A stretch of 33,715 bases of DNA from an uncultured Woeseiaceae bacterium (GTDB lineage Bacteria; Pseudomonadota; Gammaproteobacteria; Steroidobacterales; Woeseiaceae), in NCBI GenBank assembly GCA_945788625.1, contig CALZMQ010000040.1, forward strand, positions 34,543 through 68,257. The letters are read 5' to 3'. The translations under genes and the position numbers were made by a program. The notes under the pieces are model-generated. The model searched no databases. It was given only the letters and a program-made list of their open reading frames with translations, and was not told where the DNA came from. How positions within the stretch are numbered: position 1 is the stretch's first letter; each line of letters starts with the position of its first letter. Of this stretch, positions 17,717-25,668 are shown one piece after another.

Positions 17717-18635
17717 GCATGCTGCCTGCCGTATCCAGCAACCTGCGTGCACCGCTTTCCAGCAGACGCAACGCCAGTTCTTCACCAATCCGTTCTGCAT
17801 CCTGCGGGTCGCCGGCCACCGAATCCCTGATCGACTCGCTTCCATCTGGCAACGCGACCAGTGCGCTGACGCGAAGTTCGCCACCCTCAACGACGGCAAA
17901 GGTCGCGACAGGCGACTGGCAACTGGCACCGAGTTTCCTGGCAATCGCGCGTTCGGCGAGCGTCGTCTGCACCGTGGTGGCGTGGTTCAGTTTGCCCAGC
18001 GTCGTGCGCAACGCCTCGTTCTCAGCGAGGCACTCGATGCCGACGACGCCCTGTGCGGCGGCCGGCAGCATTTCGGTCGGCACGAAGACCTGGCTGATGT
18101 GCCGTTCGAGCTCGAGGCGCTCGAGGCCTGCTGCGGCGAGGATGATCGCGTCGTAGTCGCCGTTCTCGAGTTTCGACAGCCGCGTGTTCACGTTGCCGCG
18201 CAGCGGTTCGATGTGAAGGTCGGGGCGCAGCATCTTGAGTTGTGCCTGTCGGCGCAGGCTCGAGCTGCCGACCCGCGCGCCCTGCGGCAGGTCGCCGAGC
18301 TGCGCGCCGTTTGGTGAGATCAACGCATCGGCGTGGTTCGCCCGTTCGAGCACGGCGGCGATGCAGAATCCCTCGGGCATTTCGGCCGGCACGTCTTTCA
18401 TCGAGTGCACGGCAATCTCGGCATCGCCCGCCTGCATTGCCACTTCGAGCTCCTTGATGAACAGGCCCTTGCCACCGATCTTCTGCAGGCTGCGGTCGAG
18501 AATCTCATCGCCACGCGTCGACAGGGGCACGAGTTCGGCAGCGTCGACCTCCGGCAGGTCGCGCAGCATGGCGGCTACATGATTGGCTTGCCAAAGCGCG
18601 AGCGCGCTCTTGCGAGTTGCAATACGGATTTTCAT
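17709..18635 (-). CDS. hemC: Hydroxymethylbilane synthase (porphobilinogen deaminase) HemC
   Basis: Polymerises four porphobilinogen units into hydroxymethylbilane for heme and related tetrapyrroles. The 308 residues begin MKIRIATRKSALALWQA, the canonical N-terminus. VHSMKDVPAEMPEG holds the catalytic aspartate, SSLRRQAQL and RGNVNTRLSKL bind substrate, and C239 (KLGASCQSPVA) is the attachment site of the dipyrromethane cofactor. The algR stop is 42 bases upstream, so hemC may be read from the algZR promoter as well as its own. Confidence 0.97.
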   Translation of the reverse strand: MKIRIATRKSALALWQANHVAAMLRDLPEVDAAELVPLSTRGDEILDRSLQKIGGKGLFIKELEVAMQAGDAEIAVHSMKDVPAEMPEGFCIAAVLERANHADALISPNGAQLGDLPQGARVGSSSLRRQAQLKMLRPDLHIEPLRGNVNTRLSKLENGDYDAIILAAAGLERLELERHISQVFVPTEMLPAAAQGVVGIECLAENEALRTTLGKLNHATTVQTTLAERAIARKLGASCQSPVATFAVVEGGELRVSALVALPDGSESIRDSVAGDPQDAERIGEELALRLLESGARRLLDTAGSMHG

Positions 18636-18677
18636 AGTGCGATGTTCTCTTTACTGCGGCTGGTGCACGGGGAGATC

Positions 18678-19424
18678 CTACGACCCTCTCACACGCCGCC
18701 TGACCTCGGCGCTGTGCCGGCGGCTGATTATCAGCTCTTTGTCGTCGACTTGCGAGCCATTGCGCAGCACGATCCGGCTTTTTCCGTCCGGGGTTTTTTC
18801 GAGCCGCTCGATACGCTCCACGGCGACGAGCGCGCTGCGATGAATGCGAACGAATTGGTCGCCGAACTCATCGGCCAGGGCTTTGAGAGAGTCATCGATG
18901 AGGTCCGCCCCTTTGTCGTGTTCGACGCGGACGTACTTCTGGTCGGCATGGAAGGAGCAGATGTCTGCAACGGGAATCAGGCGCAGTTCACCGTGAACGC
19001 GGGCGCACACATGCTTGCGGCTTGTCTTCATGTTCGCTGCCGTGGCGACCTCGCGCAGGGTATTTGCCGCGAGCTTCGACGCCTGTTGTAAGGCGCCGGC
19101 GAGACGGGAGCGGCGCACGGGTTTCAATACGTAGCCGATCGCACGCGCCTCGAAGGCATCGACGGCATATTCGTCGTACGCCGTCGTGAACACCACGGCC
19201 GGCGAGTGCTCGAGGGCATTGAGATGATGCGCGGTCTCGATGCCGTCCAGCCCCGGCATGCGTATATCGAGCAACACGATGTCGGGCGACAGCTCCGCGG
19301 AGAGTGCCACGGCGTCATTACCGTTACCTGCTTCGCCGACGACCTCGTAATCGTCCTCGTCGTCGAGAATTTGCCGCAATCGGTCGCGAGCGGGCTTTTC
19401 GTCATCGACGATAAGGACCTTCAC
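18678..19424 (-). CDS. algR: AlgR-like LytTR response regulator
   Basis: A 248-residue two-component response regulator. The receiver domain (1-120) has the acidic pair VDDE, the phosphoacceptor D53 in IVLLDIRMPG, FTTAYDEYAVDAF and the LKP lysine. The LytTR DNA-binding domain (about 140-245) has ICSFHADQKYVRVEH and FVRIHRSALVAVERI. In Pseudomonas, AlgR lies next to hemC and controls alginate, pili and other virulence traits; here only the context and architecture are shared, so target genes are unknown. Its ATG overlaps the stop of the sensor gene (ATGA). Confidence 0.9.
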   Translation of the reverse strand: MKVLIVDDEKPARDRLRQILDDEDDYEVVGEAGNGNDAVALSAELSPDIVLLDIRMPGLDGIETAHHLNALEHSPAVVFTTAYDEYAVDAFEARAIGYVLKPVRRSRLAGALQQASKLAANTLREVATAANMKTSRKHVCARVHGELRLIPVADICSFHADQKYVRVEHDKGADLIDDSLKALADEFGDQFVRIHRSALVAVERIERLEKTPDGKSRIVLRNGSQVDDKELIISRRHSAEVRRRVRGS

Positions 19425-20479
19425 CGGGCACCCTCGGCGACCGGGAAGCGCAGCGTCACCGTATAGCTGTCATCGAGCTGTTCGACGTCGACGGAACCCT
19501 TGTTGCCGTAGGCCAGTTCGAACCGCTGCCGGATATTGGACATGGCCATCTTGTTGCCGTCTTCGCTGCGCTCCATGCCGCTTGCCACCGGGTTGGAAAT
19601 CACGAGCTGCAGCGTCTTGCCGTCCTGCTTGCCGGACACGAGGACGTCGCCGCCGTCCGGTAACAACTCGATGCCGTGGTAGATGGCGTTTTCCAGCAAT
19701 GGCTGGATCGTCAGGTTGGGAATGCGTGCGCGCATCGGCAGACCGTCTATATCCCAGCGGACGTTGAGACGATCCCCGAGTCGCAGTTTTTCGATGCGCT
19801 GGTAAATCGCCGCAATTTCGAATTCCTGTTTGAGCGACGACAGGTCGCCGGGGTCGCTCATGGTTGCCCGCAGCAGGTCGGACAAATCCTCGACGGCTTC
19901 TTCTGCCTGCAGCGGGTCGGTGCGTGTCAACGATGCGATCGTGTTCATGCTGTTGAACAGGAAGTGAGGCCGAATGAGCGCCTGCAGCGCGCTGACACGC
20001 GATTGCGCTTCCAGCACGATACTGCGGCGCCATTCACTCGATATGTACAGGTAGCGCATCGCCAGCGCGACGACGATCGAGCTGATCGCGAACGTCCGCA
20101 ACACGAAGACGGCGTGCGTGTCGTCGATGACCGCCGCCTGCGGAAACGCACTCATGAGTTGCCAGGAGATCTCGGCAAGTACGAGGCAGACGATTTCCAG
20201 CACGATGAAACTGAGGACGAAAGCGCGCGTTGCGCCGGTACTTTCGAGCCTGTTCCTGAGCTGGCACATGACGGCTGTGCCCAGGAGGGCGAGCCAGAGG
20301 ACGAAAAACGAGGTCTTGGACAGCTCGACGAGGAACAGGTCGCCCGCCTCGTGAGCGGCGAGGGTGAGGACGATGGCGACGAGCTCGGCAACGAGTACGA
20401 CAATGAATATGGTACCGGCGGCGCAGAAATCAGGCAGATAAGCCTGTGTGTCGGGAGTCGATTGCGGTTCGTCGCTCAA
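19421..20479 (-). CDS. algZ: AlgZ/FimS-like LytS-type sensor histidine kinase
   Basis: A 352-residue sensor paired with the adjacent LytTR regulator. The N-terminal half has about four hydrophobic segments (near 22-45, 56-74, 86-105, 125-145). The His_kinase domain then begins with the phosphoacceptor motif RPHFLFNSMNTIASL (H172). The ATPase part contains the N-box IQPLLENAIYHGIE and DGNKMAMSNIRQRFELAYG. It has little periplasmic sequence, so it may sense membrane or redox state; the signal is unknown. It is the first gene of the minus-strand algZ-algR-hem block. Confidence 0.9.
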   Translation of the reverse strand: MSDEPQSTPDTQAYLPDFCAAGTIFIVVLVAELVAIVLTLAAHEAGDLFLVELSKTSFFVLWLALLGTAVMCQLRNRLESTGATRAFVLSFIVLEIVCLVLAEISWQLMSAFPQAAVIDDTHAVFVLRTFAISSIVVALAMRYLYISSEWRRSIVLEAQSRVSALQALIRPHFLFNSMNTIASLTRTDPLQAEEAVEDLSDLLRATMSDPGDLSSLKQEFEIAAIYQRIEKLRLGDRLNVRWDIDGLPMRARIPNLTIQPLLENAIYHGIELLPDGGDVLVSGKQDGKTLQLVISNPVASGMERSEDGNKMAMSNIRQRFELAYGNKGSVDVEQLDDSYTVTLRFPVAEGAR

Positions 20480-20551
20480 GCGGGCGCTCCTGGATCGTAT
20501 GCCGGCATTGTAGCGCCAGCAGCCGGGCGCCGCCGCCCCGATATCGGCCGA

Positions 20552-21019
20552 TCAGGAGCCGCAGTGTTCTGCGATGAGATCCTCTACGCGTTGACGGGCA
20601 TCCTGTGTTTCCTGCTCGTCGAGATAGACGCGCTCTCCGTCTGCGTCTTCACGATAGAGCCGGCGCGACTGCACGAAGGTCTCCAGCCGTGCGCGGTAGG
20701 TGTCACATTTCTGCTGCCGTTCGGCGGCCTCGGCGACTTCCTTGGCGGCTGCCTCTTCCGCTTCATCGCGGGCAGCTCGCGCTTTCTGGCGCTCGGCTTG
20801 CGTATCGGCGCGCGTCTGCACGCGTTGCTGCACGGCACCGTTGTTGGTGCGGTTGTATGACAGCGCCAGGCGTTCTTCCGTTGCGGCCCCCGACGGACGA
20901 TCTCCGTAATGGAGGTTGCCTTCATCGTCAGTCCACTTGTAGATCTCGCTGGCCGTTGCAGCGCCGCCGACAATGAGTGTCAGCGCGGCGACTGTGGCCA
21001 GAATTCTTTTATTTTTCAT
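20552..21019 (-). CDS. Exported DUF4124 protein
   Basis: A 155-residue secreted or periplasmic protein. ATG 21019 is preceded by AAGGA at a good distance and opens a clear signal peptide: MKNKRILATVAALTLIVGG followed by AATAS. Directly after it comes the DUF4124 core EIYKWTDDEGNLHYGDRPSG, a short domain common at the N-terminus of proteobacterial envelope proteins and of unknown role. The remainder is a long charged helix rich in A, E, R and Q, with two cysteines (CDTYRARL, AEHCGS) that may form a disulfide. No partner is evident. Confidence 0.85.
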   Translation of the reverse strand: MKNKRILATVAALTLIVGGAATASEIYKWTDDEGNLHYGDRPSGAATEERLALSYNRTNNGAVQQRVQTRADTQAERQKARAARDEAEEAAAKEVAEAAERQQKCDTYRARLETFVQSRRLYREDADGERVYLDEQETQDARQRVEDLIAEHCGS

Positions 21020-21148
21020 GCGTATCCTTCCCGGCGAATCACGCCTGCCATAAGGTACTGAACATTGACGCATTAGACCATGGCACCGGTGCATTTGTTG
21101 TGAACCCGATCACAGCGAAATGCGGACTTTCCGGTGCCTGCAGGGCAT

Positions 21149-21173
21149 AAAAAAGCGGGCCTTGCGGCCCGCT
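21149..21173 (-). terminator. Rho-independent terminator after amtB
   Basis: A perfect 8-bp GC-rich stem (21154-21161 with 21166-21173), a 4-base loop and six consecutive T residues on the minus strand (21154-21149) form a textbook terminator. It lies about 100 bases downstream of the amtB stop and ends the porin-glnK-amtB transcript. Confidence 0.9.
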
Positions 21174-21270
21174 AAGTCATTGCTTCACAGGGGAAAATCG
21201 ATCCGCGGCCTGAAGCAGCGGTGACGCCGCCGGAATGTCCTTATGACAAACCGGCAACGCCACCCGGTGA

Positions 21271-22554
21271 TTATTCCGCGGACGTGAACTCCGGATAGGC
21301 CTCGAGCCCGCATTCGCTGAGGTCGACACCTTCGTACTCATCCTCCTCCGATACGCGGATGCCGACGATCTTCTTGATCGCAAACCAGACGATGAAGCTC
21401 ATGATGAAGACCCAGGCGAAAATGGAGACCACGCCTATTAGTTGCCACATGAGCGTCGCGTCCGGGTTGGTGAAACAAACGGCGAGCAGCCCCCAGATAC
21501 CGACCACGCCGTGAACCGAAATGGCACCGACCGGGTCGTCGATCTTCAACTTGTCGAGCGTTACGATGGAGACGACGACCAACAGGCCTCCGACCGCTCC
21601 GATCAGGGTCGCGGCTATGGGCGCGGGAGTGAGCGGTTCCGCCGTGATGGCAACGAGTCCCGCCAGGGCGCCATTGAGCGCCATCGTGAGATCGGCCTTG
21701 CCGAACCAGAAGCGCGACAACAACAAGGCGAATACGAGACCACCAGCCGCGGCCATGTTCGTGTTGACGAACACGAGTGCCACGGCATTCGCCTCACCCA
21801 CGTCCGACACCTTGAGCTCCGAGCCGCCGTTGAAGCCGAACCAGCCGAGCCACAGTATCAGCGTGCCGAGCGCGGCTAGCGGCAGGTTGCTGCCGGGTAT
21901 CGCGTTGACCTGGCCGCCAGGGCTGTATTTGCCCTTGCGTGCCCCAAGGAGCAACACGCCGGCGAGAGCCGCCGCCGCACCGCAGAGATGCACGACACCT
22001 GAACCGGCAAAGTCAAGAAACCGGACTGCATCTGTTACGCCATCTGTGTTCAGCCAGCCATTGCCCCACTTCCAGAAACCCTGTACCGGGTAGATGAAAC
22101 CGGTCAGGACGACGGCGAACGCGAAGAACGACCACAGCTTCATGCGTTCGGCAACCGCGCCCGAGACGATCGACATCGCGGTCGCGACGAACACGACCTG
22201 GAAGAAGAAGTCCGACAGGTTGGAGTAGTAGGTATCGCCGCCGCTTGCGATGACGTCCGCCGCCGCAGATCCGAGCACGCCGCTGCCGAGCTGGAACAAG
22301 CCGCCCGCAAAGTCATCACCGGGATACATGATTGTGTAACCGCAGAGCATGTACATGATACAGGCGATCGAATAAAGGCCGACGTTCTTGGTGAGTATCT
22401 CCGCCGTGTTCTTGGCGCGAACGAGGCCGGCTTCCAGCATCGTGAAGCCCGCGGCCATCCACATGACCAGCGCGCCCATGACGAGAAAATAAAAAGTATC
22501 GAGTGCGTACGAAAGTTCAGTGACCTGCGCCGCTATCTGAGTTGTTTCTTCCAC
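21271..22554 (-). CDS. amtB: AmtB-type ammonium transporter
   Basis: An inner-membrane channel of the Amt/Rh family that takes up ammonium as a trimer, blocked by GlnK when nitrogen is plentiful. GTG 22554 is chosen as start because AGGA stands about 8 bases upstream; an ATG far upstream would lie inside glnK in another frame. The product has 427 residues with about 11 hydrophobic segments. Typical motifs are MWMAAGFTMLEAGLVRAKNT, DFAGSGVVHLCGAAAALAG, LGWFGFNGGSE and ISVHGVVGIWGLLA, including the channel histidines VVHL and SVHG. It follows glnK by 22 bases. Confidence 0.95.
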   Translation of the reverse strand: MEETTQIAAQVTELSYALDTFYFLVMGALVMWMAAGFTMLEAGLVRAKNTAEILTKNVGLYSIACIMYMLCGYTIMYPGDDFAGGLFQLGSGVLGSAAADVIASGGDTYYSNLSDFFFQVVFVATAMSIVSGAVAERMKLWSFFAFAVVLTGFIYPVQGFWKWGNGWLNTDGVTDAVRFLDFAGSGVVHLCGAAAALAGVLLLGARKGKYSPGGQVNAIPGSNLPLAALGTLILWLGWFGFNGGSELKVSDVGEANAVALVFVNTNMAAAGGLVFALLLSRFWFGKADLTMALNGALAGLVAITAEPLTPAPIAATLIGAVGGLLVVVSIVTLDKLKIDDPVGAISVHGVVGIWGLLAVCFTNPDATLMWQLIGVVSIFAWVFIMSFIVWFAIKKIVGIRVSEEDEYEGVDLSECGLEAYPEFTSAE

Positions 22555-22576
22555 AACAAAATCCTCTGTGTGATCT

Positions 22577-22918
<342 letters not shown>

Positions 22919-22938
22919 TTATCCCCTGTTCCATAGAG

Positions 22939-22962
22939 CGGGGCGGCCCGCAGGCCGCCCCG
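22939..22962. terminator. GC-rich hairpin between porin and glnK
   Basis: A perfect 10-bp stem (22939-22948 with 22953-22962) with loop CGCA starts 7 bases after the porin stop codon. There is no T-run on the minus strand. It is therefore more likely an RNA-processing or partial read-through element that sets the porin to glnK ratio than a full terminator. Confidence 0.5.
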
Positions 22963-22969
22963 GTAACAC

Positions 22970-23593
22970 TTATTGCAGATCGAAAGTCTTGCCGATCGTG
23001 AATATCAGCGTTTCGTCATTCCCGGTCGTGCCGTTCAGGTCCTTGTCGTTGACGACCAGTGCGAGACCGACGTCGACGTCTGCAACGGTCGTGCCGTAGC
23101 CGGCTTCGAAATACTCGCCTGAGAAGTCCTCGGAGAAGCCGGCGTACTTGCCGTAGAAACCGCCTTTCTCGAAGGTCAGCGCGTAATAGCCGTAGTCCGC
23201 CTTCGGGCTGCCGAAGTTGTCGTATTCGCCGATGGCGACATCGATGGTCACGAACCCGAAGCTGCCACCCAGGTTGATCTCCTGGTAAGTGTCGTCAAAG
23301 TCGCCCGTATAGAAGTAGCCGGTGTAGCCGACGCTGTAGCCGAAATCGCCCACTTCGCCGCCATAGCCGAAATAGCCGTCGACCTCGAGGCCGTCGTCGA
23401 CGTCGGCTGTCCATACGCCGGCATAGAAGCCGCCCTGTTCGTAGTCGATGCCGCCGCTGGGGGACGATGACGCCTGGAAGATCCCCCTGTAGTAGTAGTC
23501 GCTGGCGAAGCCTAAGTTCGCGGACCAGCCCGCGTGCGCCAGACCGGATGTAAGTAACGTAATTGCGACGAACGCAGTTTTTCTAACAGTCAT
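22970..23593 (-). CDS. TorF-family putative porin
   Basis: A 207-residue predicted outer-membrane beta-barrel. ATG 23593, with GGGAG upstream, opens a signal peptide (MTVRKTAFVAITLLTSGLA, cut after HA). The mature part starts GWSANLGFASDYYYRGIFQA, typical of TorF-type putative porins, and is rich in Tyr, Gly and Asp in alternating strand patterns. It ends in TIGKTFDLQ rather than a terminal Phe. The gene is first in a unit with glnK and amtB and has a sigma-54-type promoter, so a role in outer-membrane entry of a nitrogen source is a reasonable inference. The solute is unproven. Confidence 0.88.
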   Translation of the reverse strand: MTVRKTAFVAITLLTSGLAHAGWSANLGFASDYYYRGIFQASSSPSGGIDYEQGGFYAGVWTADVDDGLEVDGYFGYGGEVGDFGYSVGYTGYFYTGDFDDTYQEINLGGSFGFVTIDVAIGEYDNFGSPKADYGYYALTFEKGGFYGKYAGFSEDFSGEYFEAGYGTTVADVDVGLALVVNDKDLNGTTGNDETLIFTIGKTFDLQ

Positions 23594-23648
23594 TGCTATT
23601 GCTCCCAAATACAGTGAAGGCCAAAACGGCCACGGTCGCATCCACAAG

Positions 23649-23664
23649 AGCAGGGATCGTGCCA
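23649..23664 (-). promoter_or_regulatory. Sigma-54 promoter of the porin-glnK-amtB unit
   Basis: On the minus strand the sequence reads TGGCACGATCCCTGCT, against the sigma-54 consensus TGGCACG-N4-TTGC[AT]: one mismatch, with the -24 GG and -12 GC both present at exact spacing. Transcription would start near 23638, about 45 bases before the porin ATG. Confidence 0.8.
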
Positions 23665-23683
23665 ATTCCGAAAACACCTTGAT

Positions 23684-23696
23684 TATCAAGACTTAA
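23684..23696. promoter_or_regulatory. Candidate IHF site
   Basis: TATCAAGACTTAA matches the IHF consensus WATCAA-N4-TTR with one mismatch. It lies between the sigma-54 promoter and the candidate NtrC site, the usual place for a DNA-bending site. It overlaps a small palindrome, CTTGATTATCAAG (23678-23690). Confidence 0.35.
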
Positions 23697-23718
23697 GGAA
23701 ATACCCGGGTTTGTGGTC

Positions 23719-23733
23719 GCACCATCCTGGGGC
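23719..23733. promoter_or_regulatory. Candidate NtrC enhancer site
   Basis: GCACCATCCTGGGGC matches the NtrC dyad GCACC-N5-GGTGC with one mismatch in the second half. It is about 85-90 bases upstream of the predicted start site. No second site was found, so confidence is limited. Confidence 0.4.
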
Positions 23734-23746
23734 GTTGCATCGGGGG

Positions 23747-23771
23747 CCTTGCCCCGTTTTGGGGAGCAAGG
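23747..23771. other. Hairpin upstream of ubiK
   Basis: CCTTGCCCC and GGGGAGCAAGG form a stem of about 9-10 bp with one bulged A and a G-T-rich loop. It lies between the porin promoter region and ubiK. Its role is not clear; it could be a regulatory 5' leader structure or an old terminator. Confidence 0.3.
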
Positions 23772-23839
23772 ACCCAAACTCGGCGATTTCGCACCGAATG
23801 ACGCTGGTGTTTTGCGTTCGTGTCAGGTATCAAGCCGCT

Positions 23840-24082
23840 ATGAACGATGAATCGATCGAAAACCTGGCCAGAAAACTCGCCGAGGCCGTGCCCGCCGGAC
23901 TTCGCTCCATTCGCGAGGACATGGAGGACAACTTCCGCTCCGTGTTGCGCGCGTCACTGAGCAAACTCGATCTCGTCACGCGCGAGGAGTTCGACGTGCA
24001 GGAGGCCGTACTCGCGAGGACGCGGGAAAAACTCGAAGCACTGGAAGCGCGTTTGGACGAAATCGAAGACAGCGACTCGTAG
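23840..24082 (+). CDS. ubiK: Ubiquinone biosynthesis accessory factor UbiK
   Basis: An 80-residue protein of the BMFP/YqiC family. Known UbiK forms a complex with UbiJ and assists the soluble ubiquinone synthesis complex. ATG 23840 begins MNDESIENLARKLAEAVPAG. The middle part has LREDM-like amphipathic helix sequence (SIREDMEDNFRSVLRASLSK) and LDLVTREEFDVQEAVLARTR, and the acidic coiled coil KLEALEARLDEIED ends the protein, all typical. The TAG stop lies within a REP-like core. The gene is followed by comM. Confidence 0.92.
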   Translation: MNDESIENLARKLAEAVPAGLRSIREDMEDNFRSVLRASLSKLDLVTREEFDVQEAVLARTREKLEALEARLDEIEDSDS

Positions 24083-24101
24083 GAGCGGCTTTCAGCCACG
24101 A
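24078..24101 (+). repeat. REP-like element at the ubiK stop codon
   Basis: The core CGTAGGAGCGGC (24078-24089) is followed by a short stem, GGCT-ttc-AGCC. The TAG in the core is the ubiK stop codon (24080-24082). It matches the widespread REP shape GTAGGAGCGGC-TTTCAGCCGCGA. Confidence 0.75.
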
Positions 24102-24131
24102 CACAGACCATCGGCCATGGAGGGCCAATGC

Positions 24132-25634
24132 ATGAGTCTCGCCATACTGCATTGCCGCGCCCAGTACGGCACCCAGGCGCCGCCCGTAACGATAGAGGTG
24201 TTTCTTTCGGGCGGACTGCCGGCGTTCACGATCGTCGGCATGGCCGAGACGGCAGTGCGCGAGAGCAAGGACCGTGTGCGCGGTGCGTTGCTCAGTTCCG
24301 GCTTCGACTTTCCTCAACAACGTATAACGGTCAGCCTGGGCCCGGCGGACATGCGCAAGACCGGTGGGCGATACGACCTCGCGATTGCTCTCGGCATCCT
24401 GGCGGCGCGCCGGCAGATTCCGAAAACGGCATTGGCCAATCTCGAGTTTTACGGTGAACTCGCATTGAGTGGAGAGCTGCGAGCCGTTCCCGGCATGTTG
24501 CCGGCAGTGCTAAAGGCACATGAATCGGGACGAGCCGTGGTCGTGCCGCAAGACAATCGCGCCGAAGCAGCACTCGCGGGCGCGGAAGTGTACCCGGCCT
24601 CGTCGTTACTCGAAGTAACGGCACACCTGGCGGGCCGCGCGAGCATCGAAACACTCGAGCATGCAGTACCTGTGGAGGACACGTCGTCGCACCAGGACCT
24701 GATCGATGTGAAAGGTCAGCAACATGCCAAGCGCGCCCTCGAAATAGCCGCGGCCGGCGGTCACAATCTGTTGTTCGTCGGTCCGCCGGGCACCGGCAAG
24801 AGCATGTTGGCAAGTCGATTGCCCGGCATCCTGCCCTCGATGAGCAAAGCCGAGGCCCTCGAAACGGCAGCCGTCGATTCGGTGCTCGGTATCCCTGTAT
24901 CGCTCGAGCGCTGGCGCCGCCGCCCGTTTCGCTCGCCGCATCACACGGCATCCGCTCCCGCGCTCGTCGGCGGCGGGCCGGGACCCAGGCCAGGTGAAGT
25001 GTCGCGGGCCCACAATGGCGTGTTGTTCCTCGATGAGTTGCCGGAGTTCAATCGCAACGTGCTGGAGGTGCTGCGCGAACCGATGGAATCCGGCGTCATC
25101 ACCATCTCGCGTGCATTGCAACAGGCGGACTATCCCGCGAATTTTCAGCTCATTGCCGCGATGAACCCCTGCCCGTGCGGTTACCTCGGCGACAGCCGCG
25201 CCGACTGTCGCTGCAGCGGGGACCGCGTTGCGAGCTACAGGAACAAGATATCGGGTCCGTTGCTCGACCGTATCGATCTGCACGTCGAAGTGACGCGTCC
25301 ACCGACCGAAGTGCTGCGGGACGACAGCCCGGCGGGAGAGAGCAGTGCGGCGGTTGCGGCACGTGTCAAGAAAGCATGGTCTGTGCAGGTGCTGCGCTCT
25401 GGCGTCCGCAACGCGCGGCTCAACGGCGAGCAACTGGCGACAGCCTGCGAAGTCGATGGCGAAGGCTGGTCCCTGCTCGAAACTGCCGCCGAGCAATTCA
25501 ACCTGTCGGCGCGAGCGCATCAACGGGTGTTGCGTGTCGCCCGTACCGTCGCCGACCTGGCGGGCGAAATCGATATCGCGCCGCCGCACATCGCGGAGGC
25601 GCTGTCACTGCGGTGCCTGGATCGTAGGCCCTGA
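24132..25634 (+). CDS. comM: ComM/YifB-family AAA ATPase (Mg-chelatase-like)
   Basis: A 500-residue hexameric AAA+ helicase that in naturally competent bacteria drives branch migration during integration of taken-up DNA. The start is ATG 24132 (MSLAILHCRAQYG), with GGAGG 8 bases before it. The N-terminal domain includes FTIVGMAETAVRESKDRVR and the MRKTGGRYDLAIALGIL segment. Walker A is VGPPGTGKSMLA (about 215-226). FRSPHHTASAPALVGGGPGPRPGE, split here at its usual place, precedes Walker B LFLDELPEF. The cysteine motif PCPCGYLGD and the ISGPLLDRIDLHVEV sensor region are present. Competence itself cannot be inferred from this gene alone. Confidence 0.94.
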   Translation: MSLAILHCRAQYGTQAPPVTIEVFLSGGLPAFTIVGMAETAVRESKDRVRGALLSSGFDFPQQRITVSLGPADMRKTGGRYDLAIALGILAARRQIPKTALANLEFYGELALSGELRAVPGMLPAVLKAHESGRAVVVPQDNRAEAALAGAEVYPASSLLEVTAHLAGRASIETLEHAVPVEDTSSHQDLIDVKGQQHAKRALEIAAAGGHNLLFVGPPGTGKSMLASRLPGILPSMSKAEALETAAVDSVLGIPVSLERWRRRPFRSPHHTASAPALVGGGPGPRPGEVSRAHNGVLFLDELPEFNRNVLEVLREPMESGVITISRALQQADYPANFQLIAAMNPCPCGYLGDSRADCRCSGDRVASYRNKISGPLLDRIDLHVEVTRPPTEVLRDDSPAGESSAAVAARVKKAWSVQVLRSGVRNARLNGEQLATACEVDGEGWSLLETAAEQFNLSARAHQRVLRVARTVADLAGEIDIAPPHIAEALSLRCLDRRP

Positions 25635-25645
25635 TCGCAGCTGAT

Positions 25646-25668
25646 AAAGGTGTCCATAAAGGTGTCAG
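25646..25668. repeat. Short tandem repeat at the left RAYT boundary
   Basis: The sequence ATAAAGGTGTC occurs twice with a 12-base period just before the RAYT end repeat; the second copy is part of that repeat. It may mark slippage or a nested earlier insertion. Confidence 0.6.

Noticed and set aside
18671..18682. algR stop codon in CGTAGGATC, resembling the REP core
   Set aside because: Only the first 7 of 12 core bases match and no stem follows, so it was not counted as a REP copy.
19676..20860. Long plus-strand open frame across algZ and the DUF4124 gene
   Set aside because: It spans two well-supported minus-strand genes and their gap, and its translation shows no motif.
23820..23829. GTGTCAGGTA before the ubiK start, like the RAYT-linked repeat
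   Set aside because: Only nine bases agree with the repeat; this may be chance.
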